This document shows, piece after piece, positions 25,546 through 32,902 of a stretch of 64,000 nt of DNA. The notes beneath the pieces are model-generated. The model did not search any database and had not been told where the DNA came from. It was given only the letters and a program-made list of their open reading frames with translations. Within the stretch, counting starts at the first letter, position 1. Each line of letters begins with the position of its first letter. The stretch covers positions 25,021 through 89,020 of the forward strand of contig NZ_JAUZDX010000023.1 in assembly GCF_030704685.1 (NCBI RefSeq), read 5' to 3'. The position numbers and the translations under genes were made by a program. Origin of the DNA: Acidovorax sp. A1169. GTDB lineage: Bacteria > Pseudomonadota > Gammaproteobacteria > Burkholderiales > Burkholderiaceae_C.

Positions 25546-26636
25546 GCCGCATGGCCTTGCCCGATCCCCATTTCTGGCGCGGCAAGCGGGTGGTGCTCAC
25601 GGGGCACACGGGCTTCAAGGGCAGCTGGCTGGCCCTGTGGCTGCAGCGCCTGGGGGCGCAGGTCACAGGCATTGCCCTGCCGCCGGCCACCGAGCCCAGC
25701 CTGTTTGCGCTGGCTGGCGTGGCGAGCGGCATGGACAGCCATGCCTGCGACGTGCGCGATGCGGGCGCCACGGCGGCCCTCATCCAGGCAGCACGGCCCG
25801 ACATCGTGCTGCACCTGGCGGCCCAGGCCCTGGTGCGCGCCAGCTATGCCGCGCCGCTCGATACCTATGCCACCAACGTCATGGGCACGGCCCATGTGCT
25901 CGATGCGCTGCGCGGCCTGCCTGGCGTGCGGGTGGCGCTGGTCGTGACCACCGACAAGGTCTACCGCAACCGCGAATGGGTCTACCCTTACCGCGAAGAC
26001 GATGCGCTCGGAGGGCATGACCCCTACAGCGCCAGCAAGGCCGCCGCCGAGATCGTGACCGCCAGCTACCGCGACGCCTTTCTGTCCGCACAGGGGGTGG
26101 CCTTGGCTACTGCCCGCGCCGGCAATGTGATCGGCGGTGGCGACTGGGCGCCCGAGCGCCTCTTGCCGGACGCTGCGGCTGCCTGGTCTGCCGGCCAGAC
26201 CCTGGTGCTGCGCAGCCCCCATGCCACGCGGCCCTGGCAGCATGTGCTGGAGCCGCTGGCCGCCTACCTGCGCCTGGCCCAGGTGCTGTGGGAGCAGCCT
26301 GCACGCGCGGGCGCCTACAACTTCGGACCGGCCCCACAGGAGGCGGCCACGGTGGGGCGTGTGGTCGAGATGGCGAGGTCGGCTTACCCCGCCGCGCCTG
26401 TGCGCTACGAGAGCGACGCGAAGCACCCGCACGAAGCGGGGCTGCTTGCCCTGGACACGGCGCGTGCGCGCAGCCTGCTGGGCATCACCCCGTGCTGGGC
26501 CCTGCCCGAGGCCGTCGGCCGCACCATGGCCTGGTACCGCGGCTACCACGCAGGCGCCGATGCGCGCGCCTTGTGCCTGGCTGACCTGGATGCCTATGAG
26601 CAGGCCTGCGGCGCCGTGCAGGAGACCGACCTGTGA
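25542..26636 (+). CDS. rfbG: CDP-glucose 4,6-dehydratase
   Basis: It converts CDP-glucose to CDP-4-keto-6-deoxyglucose. This extended short-chain dehydrogenase has the NAD-binding VVLTGHTGFKGSWLALWLQ near the N-terminus, the family-typical TTDKVYRNREWVYPYREDDA, and the catalytic YSASK (Tyr-x3-Lys) after GGHDP. Start chosen: GTG at 25542, which overlaps the rfbF stop as GTGA and has GGAAG upstream; an ATG at 25551 is possible. About 364 residues, the usual size. Together with rfbF it commits the island to CDP-sugars rather than dTDP-sugars. Confidence 0.93.
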   Translation: MSRMALPDPHFWRGKRVVLTGHTGFKGSWLALWLQRLGAQVTGIALPPATEPSLFALAGVASGMDSHACDVRDAGATAALIQAARPDIVLHLAAQALVRASYAAPLDTYATNVMGTAHVLDALRGLPGVRVALVVTTDKVYRNREWVYPYREDDALGGHDPYSASKAAAEIVTASYRDAFLSAQGVALATARAGNVIGGGDWAPERLLPDAAAAWSAGQTLVLRSPHATRPWQHVLEPLAAYLRLAQVLWEQPARAGAYNFGPAPQEAATVGRVVEMARSAYPAAPVRYESDAKHPHEAGLLALDTARARSLLGITPCWALPEAVGRTMAWYRGYHAGADARALCLADLDAYEQACGAVQETDL

Positions 26637-27196
26637 GCCGCTTCGCCGTGGAACCCACGCCCCTGGCGGGCCTGGTGACCGTGCAGCGCCAGCCGCTGGC
26701 GGACAGCCGGGGCTTCCTGGCGCGCATGTTCTGCGCGGAAGACCTGGCCCCCGCTGGCTGGACCTGGCCAGTTGCGCAGATCAACCACACCCATACGGCC
26801 CAGCGTGGCACCGTGCGGGGCCTGCATTTCCAGCACCCCCCGGCGGCCGAGGCCAAGCTGGTCAGTTGCCTGCGGGGCGCCGTATGGGATGTGGCGGTGG
26901 ACCTGAGGGCTGGCTCCCCGACCTTCCTGCAATGGTTCGGACGCGAGCTGTCGGCCGCCAACCATTGGGCCATGCTCATCCCGCCCGGTTTCGCCCATGG
27001 TTTCCAGGCGCTGGTCGATGATTGCCAGATGCTCTACCTGCACTCGGCACCCTATGCACCCGCCTCGGAAGGCGGCCTCGATGCGCTCGACCCGCGACTT
27101 GCCATTGCCTGGCCGCTACCCGTGGCAGAGCGATCCACGCGCGATGCCCAACACCCTTCCCTGGCGTCGGCCTTCACCGGGCTGGCGCTGACCTGA
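26633..27196 (+). CDS. RmlC-like NDP-4-keto-6-deoxyhexose 3,5-epimerase
   Basis: RmlC-family cupins epimerise C3 and/or C5 of 4-keto-6-deoxy sugars. The 187-residue protein keeps the catalytic His in GTVRGLHFQHPP, the paired Asp in WDVAVDLRAGSPTF, the family segment AMLIPPGFAHGFQALVDD and the closing LDPRLAIAWPLP. It starts at a GTG that overlaps the rfbG stop by four bases. Since the upstream genes make a CDP-sugar, the substrate is probably CDP-4-keto-6-deoxyglucose rather than the dTDP form; whether one or both carbons are inverted cannot be read from sequence. Confidence 0.88.
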   Translation: MSRFAVEPTPLAGLVTVQRQPLADSRGFLARMFCAEDLAPAGWTWPVAQINHTHTAQRGTVRGLHFQHPPAAEAKLVSCLRGAVWDVAVDLRAGSPTFLQWFGRELSAANHWAMLIPPGFAHGFQALVDDCQMLYLHSAPYAPASEGGLDALDPRLAIAWPLPVAERSTRDAQHPSLASAFTGLALT

Positions 27197-27209
27197 TCGA
27201 GTTCTGCCG

Positions 27210-28436
27210 ATGAAATGCCGCCACTGCGCCTCTCCTGTGACCCTGCCCCTGGCAGACCTGGGTACCGCGCCCCCTTCCAACGCCTACCTGCGCGAACCCG
27301 CGCTGCATGCGCCCGAGCGCTGGTATCCCCTCAGGGTGCTGGTCTGCGAGAACTGCTGGCTGGTGCAGACCGAAGACTTCGCGGCGGCCGATGCCTTGTT
27401 CGATGCCGACTACGCGTACTTCAGCTCGTTCTCCAGCAGCTGGCTGGCCCATGCACAGGCCTATGTGGAGGATATGGTCCAGCGCCTGTCGCTGGGCGCC
27501 CACAGCCAGGTGGTGGAAGTGGCCGCCAACGATGGCTACCTGCTGCAGTACGTGGCCGGGCGCGGCATTCCCTGCCTGGGCGTGGAGCCCACGGCCAGCA
27601 CGGCAGCTGCAGCACGGGCGCGCGGCATCGACGTCGTGGAACAGTTTTTCGGTGTGGCGCTGGCCCGCACGCTGGTGGCCGACGGGCGCGCCGCCGATCT
27701 CACGGTGGCCAACAACGTGTTGGCCCATGTGCCCGACATCAATGACTTCGTGGCGGGGTTTGCCGTGCTGCTCAAGCCGCAGGGGGTGGCCACCTTCGAG
27801 TTTCCGCACCTGCTGCAGCTGGTTCAGCAGTGCCAGTTCGACACCCTGTACCACGAGCATTTCTCGTACCTTTCGCTCACTGCAGTGCAGCGCATCTTTG
27901 CCGCCAATGGTCTCACCGTGACCGATGTGCAGGAGCTGCCCACCCACGGCGGCAGCCTGCGCGTGTTCGCGCAGCGCAGTGACGCCTCGGCGCAGGTGCA
28001 TGACCGGGTGGCCCAACTGCTGGCCCGTGAAACGGCGGCCGGGGTGTCTTCGGCGGCGTTCTACGGGGGCCTACAAGAGCAAGCCTTGCGCATCAAGCGC
28101 GAGCTGCTGGCCTTTCTGCTCGACTGCCATGCGCGCGGCCTGAAGGTCGGCGCCTATGGCGCGGCGGCCAAGGGCAATACCTTGCTCAATTTCGCTGGCG
28201 TGCGGGCCGATCTGTTGCCCTATGTGGTGGACCGCAATCCTGCCAAGCAAGGCCAGTTCCTGCCCGGAAGCCGCATCCCGGTGGTGGATGAGGCGCACCT
28301 GCGCGCGCACCGCCCCGACCGCGTGCTGGTGTTGCCTTGGAATCTGCGCGAGGAGGTGACGGCGCAACTAGACTATGTTGGTGGCTGGGGCGGGCAGTTT
28401 GCCGTGGCGGTGCCCCGGTTGGAGGTGTTTGGGTGA
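27210..28436 (+). CDS. Sugar C-methyltransferase (TylCIII/NovU-type)
   Basis: This 408-residue protein has the three-part build of NDP-sugar C-methyltransferases. First comes a Zn-binding N-terminus (MKCRHCASPV and LVCENCWLVQTEDF, four Cys). Next is a SAM-binding Rossmann domain (VVEVAANDGYLLQYVAGRGI, VEPTAS, LTVANNVLAHVPDINDFVAG). Last is the C-terminal domain with GAYGAAAKGNTLLNFAGV and FLPGSRIPVVDE. The motif FEFPHLLQLVQQCQFDTLYH followed by EHFSYLS marks the active site of this family, which methylates C3 of 4-keto sugars. It suggests the final sugar is a branched 6-deoxyhexose. Confidence 0.87.
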   Translation: MKCRHCASPVTLPLADLGTAPPSNAYLREPALHAPERWYPLRVLVCENCWLVQTEDFAAADALFDADYAYFSSFSSSWLAHAQAYVEDMVQRLSLGAHSQVVEVAANDGYLLQYVAGRGIPCLGVEPTASTAAAARARGIDVVEQFFGVALARTLVADGRAADLTVANNVLAHVPDINDFVAGFAVLLKPQGVATFEFPHLLQLVQQCQFDTLYHEHFSYLSLTAVQRIFAANGLTVTDVQELPTHGGSLRVFAQRSDASAQVHDRVAQLLARETAAGVSSAAFYGGLQEQALRIKRELLAFLLDCHARGLKVGAYGAAAKGNTLLNFAGVRADLLPYVVDRNPAKQGQFLPGSRIPVVDEAHLRAHRPDRVLVLPWNLREEVTAQLDYVGGWGGQFAVAVPRLEVFG

Positions 28437-28921
28437 TCGACATCCATGCCACTGCGAAGGTGTCGCACCTGGCCGACATCGAAGACTCGGTGCGTGGCAC
28501 GCGCATCGTGGTGGGGGCACATTCGGTGATCGACAGTTTCGTCAAGGTCAAGCCCGCAGGGGGCGCTGGTGATCTCGTCGTGGGCGAGCATGTGGTTATC
28601 AACTCTGGTTGTGTCCTGTACACGGGCAACGGCATCCGCATCGGCAACCATGTCGCCATTGCCGCCAATTGCACCTTCGCGCCGGTCAACCATGCCTATG
28701 CCGAACGCGGGCGCCTGATCCGCGAGCAGGGCTTTCTGCCGAGCAAGAGCGGCATCGTGATCGAGGACGATGTCTGGATCGGTGCCAACTGCGTATTGCT
28801 GGACGGGGCTGTGCTGCGCCAAGGCTGTGTCGTGGGCGCCGGATCCATCGTGCGGGGAGAACTGTTGGCATACACCGTGTATGCAGGGCAGCCTCTCCAG
28901 CCGGTGAGGGAGCGCAGATGA
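28433..28921 (+). CDS. Hexapeptide-repeat acyltransferase (LbH family)
   Basis: From the GTG at 28433, which overlaps the upstream stop as GTGA, the product is 162 residues. Imperfect hexapeptide repeats run through it (VVGEHVVINSGCVLYTGNGI, then IGNHVAIAANCTFAPVNH and IVIEDDVWIGANCVLLDGAV), with the catalytic-type His in the NH of PVNHAY, as in the LacA/WbbJ group of O-acetyltransferases. It may acetylate the island's sugar. The start matters because an upstream in-frame ATG lies wholly inside the preceding gene. Confidence 0.82.
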   Translation: MIDIHATAKVSHLADIEDSVRGTRIVVGAHSVIDSFVKVKPAGGAGDLVVGEHVVINSGCVLYTGNGIRIGNHVAIAANCTFAPVNHAYAERGRLIREQGFLPSKSGIVIEDDVWIGANCVLLDGAVLRQGCVVGAGSIVRGELLAYTVYAGQPLQPVRERR

Positions 28922-29703
28922 CGGGCTTCACGGTGCTGGGCGCATCTGGCTACATCGGCAGCCGCCTTGTGGCGTACCTCAGGGGCCAGGGGCACCCCGT
29001 CCGGGCGCCAGCCAGGGGCGATGCGGAGGTATTCAGCCAGCCGCTGGGCCATGTCCTGTACTGCGTGGGCCTGACGGCGGATTTCCGAACGCGACCCTTT
29101 GACACGATAGAGGCCCATGTCGGGCTGCTGGCCGACGTGCTCCGGCGTGCGCAGTTCGATTCGCTGCTGTACCTGTCGTCCACGCGGGTCTACATGGGTG
29201 CAGCGAGGACCGATGAGGATGCCCCGCTGAGCGTTGTGCCTGGCGACCCCTCCTATTTGTACAACCTGTCCAAGCTGACCGGCGAATCCCTGTGTCATGC
29301 CAGCGGGCGCTCTGGCGTGCGCGTGGCGCGTCTGTCGAATGTGGTAGGGCCGGGGATGGATGCGCATTCGGGCAACCTCGTGGCGGACCTTGTGCGCCAG
29401 GCGCAACAGGGCGCGATGCTGCTGCGCAGCCACCTGGACAGCGCCAAGGACTACATTCACGTTGACGACGTGGTCCACTGGCTGCCACGTATTGCGCTGA
29501 GCGGCAGGTCCGTGACCTACAACATCGCCAGTGGCAAGCAGACTACCCATGGCCAGTGGCTCCAATGGCTGGGTGATCGCTACGGAAGCTCTTTCGAAGT
29601 GCAGGAGGGAGCACCCTTGCAGCGGTTTGCGCCCATCAGCGTGGCGCGCCTGCATGAAGAATTTGGGGTGGTAGCCAGACCGGTCTGGGGTGACAAAACA
29701 TAG
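28918..29703 (+). CDS. NAD-dependent epimerase/dehydratase family sugar reductase
   Basis: This 261-residue extended SDR begins MTGFTVLGASGYIGSRLVAY with the GxxGxxG cofactor loop. It has LLYLSSTRVYMGAAR and the catalytic YLYNLSKLTGE (Tyr-x3-Lys), and ends with a substrate domain including DYIHVDDVVHWLP. It starts at an ATG overlapping the previous stop as ATGA. Following an RmlC-like epimerase and a C-methyltransferase, the simplest role is reduction of the C4 keto group to finish a CDP-3-C-methyl-6-deoxyhexose; an epimerase role is the alternative. Confidence 0.8.
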   Translation: MTGFTVLGASGYIGSRLVAYLRGQGHPVRAPARGDAEVFSQPLGHVLYCVGLTADFRTRPFDTIEAHVGLLADVLRRAQFDSLLYLSSTRVYMGAARTDEDAPLSVVPGDPSYLYNLSKLTGESLCHASGRSGVRVARLSNVVGPGMDAHSGNLVADLVRQAQQGAMLLRSHLDSAKDYIHVDDVVHWLPRIALSGRSVTYNIASGKQTTHGQWLQWLGDRYGSSFEVQEGAPLQRFAPISVARLHEEFGVVARPVWGDKT

Positions 29704-29716
29704 CAGGAAGTTATCT

Positions 29717-30463
29717 ATGAAGAATCATTTGAGTACAGCTTTTTTTGGACTGAGCGACATGCCGGGCTTTATCCAGGGCATCCAGCAGTCGATCAATGGA
29801 ATCAGTGGCCAAAGCGGGATCTACGCGGGCGACAATCTTTTCACCTACCACCGCAATCTGGGGTTCCTGGAAGACGAGCCCTTGATGCGGGCGTTTGAAG
29901 CCCATGTGAGCACCGAGATCGAGAAGGCGGTTCTCTGGCGTATTTCCACTGTGCTGTGGGGTGTGCGCAATGGTTTGCGTCTGGAGGGCGACTTTGTGGA
30001 GTGCGCCTGCTATAAGGGCACCACAGCCCGCATCGTGTGCGATGCGGTGGATTTCGCAAGCCGCTCGGACCGCCATTACTACCTGTACGACCTGTTCGAT
30101 CACGACCCTACCCTGCCTCACCATGCCATGCCTGAGCACAGCAAACAGCTGTATGCGCAGGTGAAGGAGCGTTTTTCGGGATTCAACAATGTCACCGTCA
30201 CGCAGGGCAAGGTGCCCGAGGTGCTGGCAGAAGTCGCACCGCAGAAAATCGCCTTCATGCATCTGGATATGAACAATGCCGATGCGGAGGTTGGTGCCCT
30301 GGAGATTCTTTTTGAGCGCATGGTTCCGGGCGCCGTCCTGATCCTGGACGATTACGGTTGGTTGGCCTACCGTGCGCAGAAGTTGGCCGAAGACCCCTGG
30401 TTTGCCAAGTACGGTTACCGTGTGCTCGAGATGCCCACGGGCCAAGGTTTGTTAATCAAGTAA
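29717..30463 (+). CDS. TylF/MycF-family sugar O-methyltransferase (first copy)
   Basis: Start chosen at ATG 29717 because AGGAAG lies seven bases upstream; a GTG at 29690 would overlap the preceding gene. The 248-residue protein shows the TylF pattern: GDFVECACYKGTTARIVCDA as SAM-binding loop, YLYDLFDHDP, and the metal-site region KIAFMHLDMNNADAEVGALE with ILDDYGWLAY. The family methylates hydroxyls of deoxysugars using Mg2+. A paralogue is at 32081, though the two are only distantly alike, so different ring positions are likely. Confidence 0.85.
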   Translation: MKNHLSTAFFGLSDMPGFIQGIQQSINGISGQSGIYAGDNLFTYHRNLGFLEDEPLMRAFEAHVSTEIEKAVLWRISTVLWGVRNGLRLEGDFVECACYKGTTARIVCDAVDFASRSDRHYYLYDLFDHDPTLPHHAMPEHSKQLYAQVKERFSGFNNVTVTQGKVPEVLAEVAPQKIAFMHLDMNNADAEVGALEILFERMVPGAVLILDDYGWLAYRAQKLAEDPWFAKYGYRVLEMPTGQGLLIK

Positions 30464-30473
30464 GGCCATCCCC

Positions 30474-31256
30474 ATGACCCCCTCAGAGCAATTCAACCAA
30501 GAGCGGCAGACCCGCCTGCAGGCTTACGGCACGGATGCCCCCTTCAAGGCGCTGTCGCAGCAATGGCTGCAGGAGTCCATGCGCCGGCAGTATGTCTACA
30601 ACTTCGACTGGATGGGGCGCCCCATCATCCAGTACCCGCAGGACATGGTGGCCATGCAGGAGCTGGTGTGGCGCGTGCGGCCGGACCTCATTGTCGAGAC
30701 AGGCATCGCCCACGGCGGCTCGCTGGTGCTCAGTGCCTCGCTGCTGGCCCTGCTTGACTTGAGTGATGCCATCGAGGCGGGTACCACGCTGGATCCGCGT
30801 GTTTCGCGCCGCAAGGTGCTCGGTGTCGATATTGACATCCGGTCCCACAACCGTGCTGCCATTGAGGCGCATCCCATGGCCAGCCGAATCGAGATGATCC
30901 AAGGCTCTGCCATTGCCCCCGAGGTGGTCGAGCAGGTGCGTGCCTTTGCCAAGGGCTACCAGCGGGTCATGGTGTGCCTTGACTCCATGCACACGCACGA
31001 GCATGTACTGTGCGAGCTGGACGCCTATGCGCCGCTGGTGACCCCGGGCAGCTACTGCGTGGTGTTCGATACCTTTGTAGAGGACATGCCGCCACACTTC
31101 TTTGCCGACAGGCCCTGGGATGTGGGCAACAATCCCAAGACGGCGGTACGCCAGTGGCTGTCCGCGCATCCCGAGTTCGAGGTGGATTCGACAATGCAAC
31201 AGCAGCTTCAGGTCACGGTCGCTCCGCAAGGGTTTCTGCGCCGCCGTTCTGATTGA
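30474..31256 (+). CDS. CmcI/rhamnosyl O-methyltransferase-family protein
   Basis: The 260-residue protein belongs to the cephalosporin-hydroxylase (CmcI) family, in fact SAM-dependent methyltransferases that also include rhamnosyl O-methyltransferases. It has RPDLIVETGIAHGGSLVLSA as SAM loop, VLGVDIDIRSHNRAAI, and VMVCLDSMHTHEHVLCELDA with YCVVFDTFVEDMPP as metal-binding region. It is 10 bases after the first TylF-like gene. With the two TylF-like genes, it would allow up to three O-methylations on a sugar. Confidence 0.82.
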   Translation: MTPSEQFNQERQTRLQAYGTDAPFKALSQQWLQESMRRQYVYNFDWMGRPIIQYPQDMVAMQELVWRVRPDLIVETGIAHGGSLVLSASLLALLDLSDAIEAGTTLDPRVSRRKVLGVDIDIRSHNRAAIEAHPMASRIEMIQGSAIAPEVVEQVRAFAKGYQRVMVCLDSMHTHEHVLCELDAYAPLVTPGSYCVVFDTFVEDMPPHFFADRPWDVGNNPKTAVRQWLSAHPEFEVDSTMQQQLQVTVAPQGFLRRRSD

Positions 31257-31274
31257 TGCACAAGGAGCGTGATC

Positions 31275-32084
31275 ATGGACACCCAGGAATTTTTTGAAAC
31301 GAACGGCTATGTGGTGCTCCGCGACTTCTGGGCGCAAGGGGAGCTGGACTCCCTGCAGGCGCAACTGGATGAACTGGGGTGCTTGGTCGTTGGGCCGAGC
31401 TTCAGTTCCGTGAAGCTGTCCGGTCACACGATGAGTGCGGAGCAGCAATCAATGCTCTATGACCGCCTCAAGTACCTGCCTGCGCTGTCATGCATGTCCG
31501 GCAGCCCTGCCATTCGCCGCATGTGTCGGGGGATTGGCCTGCAGCACCCTGACCTGATGGGCTGCTGCAATATGCGGCTGGACAAGCCCCACGACTCCAG
31601 GCACCTGTTTGCATGGCATCAGGACTCCGTGTATCTGCTGGGCTCCGTGAATGCAGTGACCGTGTGGGTGCCTTTGCAGGATGTCAACCTGCACAGGGGA
31701 ACGATCCAGGTGATCGCAGGCAGCCACAAGCGTGGACTGGCCCCTTTCAAGCGCATCAGCAACAAGGTCATTGCTCCCTATGTGCCGATGCTGCAGCGGG
31801 ACCTCAGCCTGGCAGATGAAGTGACGGAAGACCCCGTCACCATCGAGGCACAGCGTGGTGACATCGTGGTGTTCAAGCAGATGCTGCTGCATCGCAGCAC
31901 ACCCAACCTGAGCGATCAGATCCGCTGGACCGCACAATTGCGGATCACCGACCTGGCCGATGCAGATTACCGGCGCCAGAAGTTCCCCACAGGGGACAGA
32001 ACCAACATTTTCTACGTGGACTACCCAGGGCACGACAGTGCTGCGCGAAGGGCTCAGGAGATGCAAGGAGCGACCAACCCATGA
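31275..32084 (+). CDS. Phytanoyl-CoA dioxygenase (PhyH)-family 2-oxoglutarate/Fe(II) oxygenase
   Basis: Start at ATG 31275, with AGGAG eight bases upstream. The 269-residue protein has the Fe-binding HxD in FAWHQDSVYLLG, the family run VTVWVPLQDVNLHRGTIQVI followed by AGSHKRGL, the distal His in QMLLHRSTPNLS and the 2-oxoglutarate-binding Arg in DQIRWTAQLRI. Such enzymes hydroxylate small substrates. Its place between sugar methyltransferases suggests it oxidises the glycan or its precursor, which is unusual. It overlaps the next gene by four bases. Confidence 0.85.
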   Translation: MDTQEFFETNGYVVLRDFWAQGELDSLQAQLDELGCLVVGPSFSSVKLSGHTMSAEQQSMLYDRLKYLPALSCMSGSPAIRRMCRGIGLQHPDLMGCCNMRLDKPHDSRHLFAWHQDSVYLLGSVNAVTVWVPLQDVNLHRGTIQVIAGSHKRGLAPFKRISNKVIAPYVPMLQRDLSLADEVTEDPVTIEAQRGDIVVFKQMLLHRSTPNLSDQIRWTAQLRITDLADADYRRQKFPTGDRTNIFYVDYPGHDSAARRAQEMQGATNP

Positions 32085-32857
32085 CTCAGATACAGGATCC
32101 GTCACGCTACCGGCAAGCCGGCAGAAGCACGTCGCGAGAGGTGAACTATCGCGGGGACCTCGAGACGCTGTTTGTCAATGCGCGTGGCAGCCAAGTCGAG
32201 AAGCTCGAAAATTTTGCCTGTTACGTGCCGCGCCAGTCCCTGGCTCGCTTCTTGTGCCTGAGCGAAATATTCAGGATGGCGCTTCACGTGCAGGGCGACG
32301 TGATGGAGTGTGGCGTGAACTGGGGTGGGGGACTCATGACATTTGCGCAGCTGAGTGCGATCCTCGAACCCGTAAACCTGCAGCGTCGGGTGGTCGGCTT
32401 CGATACGTTCAGCGGGTTCGAGTCGGTGTCAACAGAGGACGAGCACGCCGTCATCAAGACATCGGAGCGCCGCACAGGGGGGTACAAGGCGGACAGCCTG
32501 GACGATCTGCACGAAACCGTCGCCCTCTTCGATGCGAACCGGTTCATCGGACACATACAGAAAGTGGAGCTGGTCGCTGGCGATGTGGCCAAAACGGTGC
32601 CCGCGTACCTGGAGCGCGAGCCGCAAACGGTTGTCTCCCTGCTGCATCTGGACCTGGACCTGTACGAGCCCACGAAGGTCTGCATCGAACATTTCGTGCC
32701 GCGCATGCCCAAAGGCGCAGTGATCGTGTTTGACGAATTGAACAACCGTACCTGGCCTGGAGAAACCAAGGCAGTCATGGAAACGCTGGGGTTGCCGAAG
32801 TTGCGGATTCAGCGGTTCACCTATGAACCGCATGTCAGCTATGCGATCGTGGAGTAG
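32081..32857 (+). CDS. TylF/MycF-family sugar O-methyltransferase (second copy)
   Basis: The 258-residue protein has GDVMECGVNWGGGLMTFAQL as SAM loop, VVGFDTFSGFESVS, and the metal-binding LLHLDLDLYEPTKVCIEHFV with GAVIVFDELNNRTWPGET, all typical of the TylF/MycF family. It overlaps the oxygenase gene by ATGA and is the last gene on the plus strand of the island. It converges on the OGT-like gene with 45 bases between them, which contain only a six-base stem (CGGGGT-CA-ACCCCG region) and no T-run terminator. Confidence 0.85.
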   Translation: MTQIQDPSRYRQAGRSTSREVNYRGDLETLFVNARGSQVEKLENFACYVPRQSLARFLCLSEIFRMALHVQGDVMECGVNWGGGLMTFAQLSAILEPVNLQRRVVGFDTFSGFESVSTEDEHAVIKTSERRTGGYKADSLDDLHETVALFDANRFIGHIQKVELVAGDVAKTVPAYLEREPQTVVSLLHLDLDLYEPTKVCIEHFVPRMPKGAVIVFDELNNRTWPGETKAVMETLGLPKLRIQRFTYEPHVSYAIVE

Positions 32858-32902
32858 GACTTTCGGGTTCTCCAGCCCTGTAAACGCAGGCCGCTAACGG
32901 GG

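Noticed and set aside
28337..28432. Upstream ATG extension of the hexapeptide acyltransferase
   Set aside because: The 32 added residues lie wholly inside the C-methyltransferase gene and do not resemble the family; the GTGA overlap start at 28433 fits the operon pattern.
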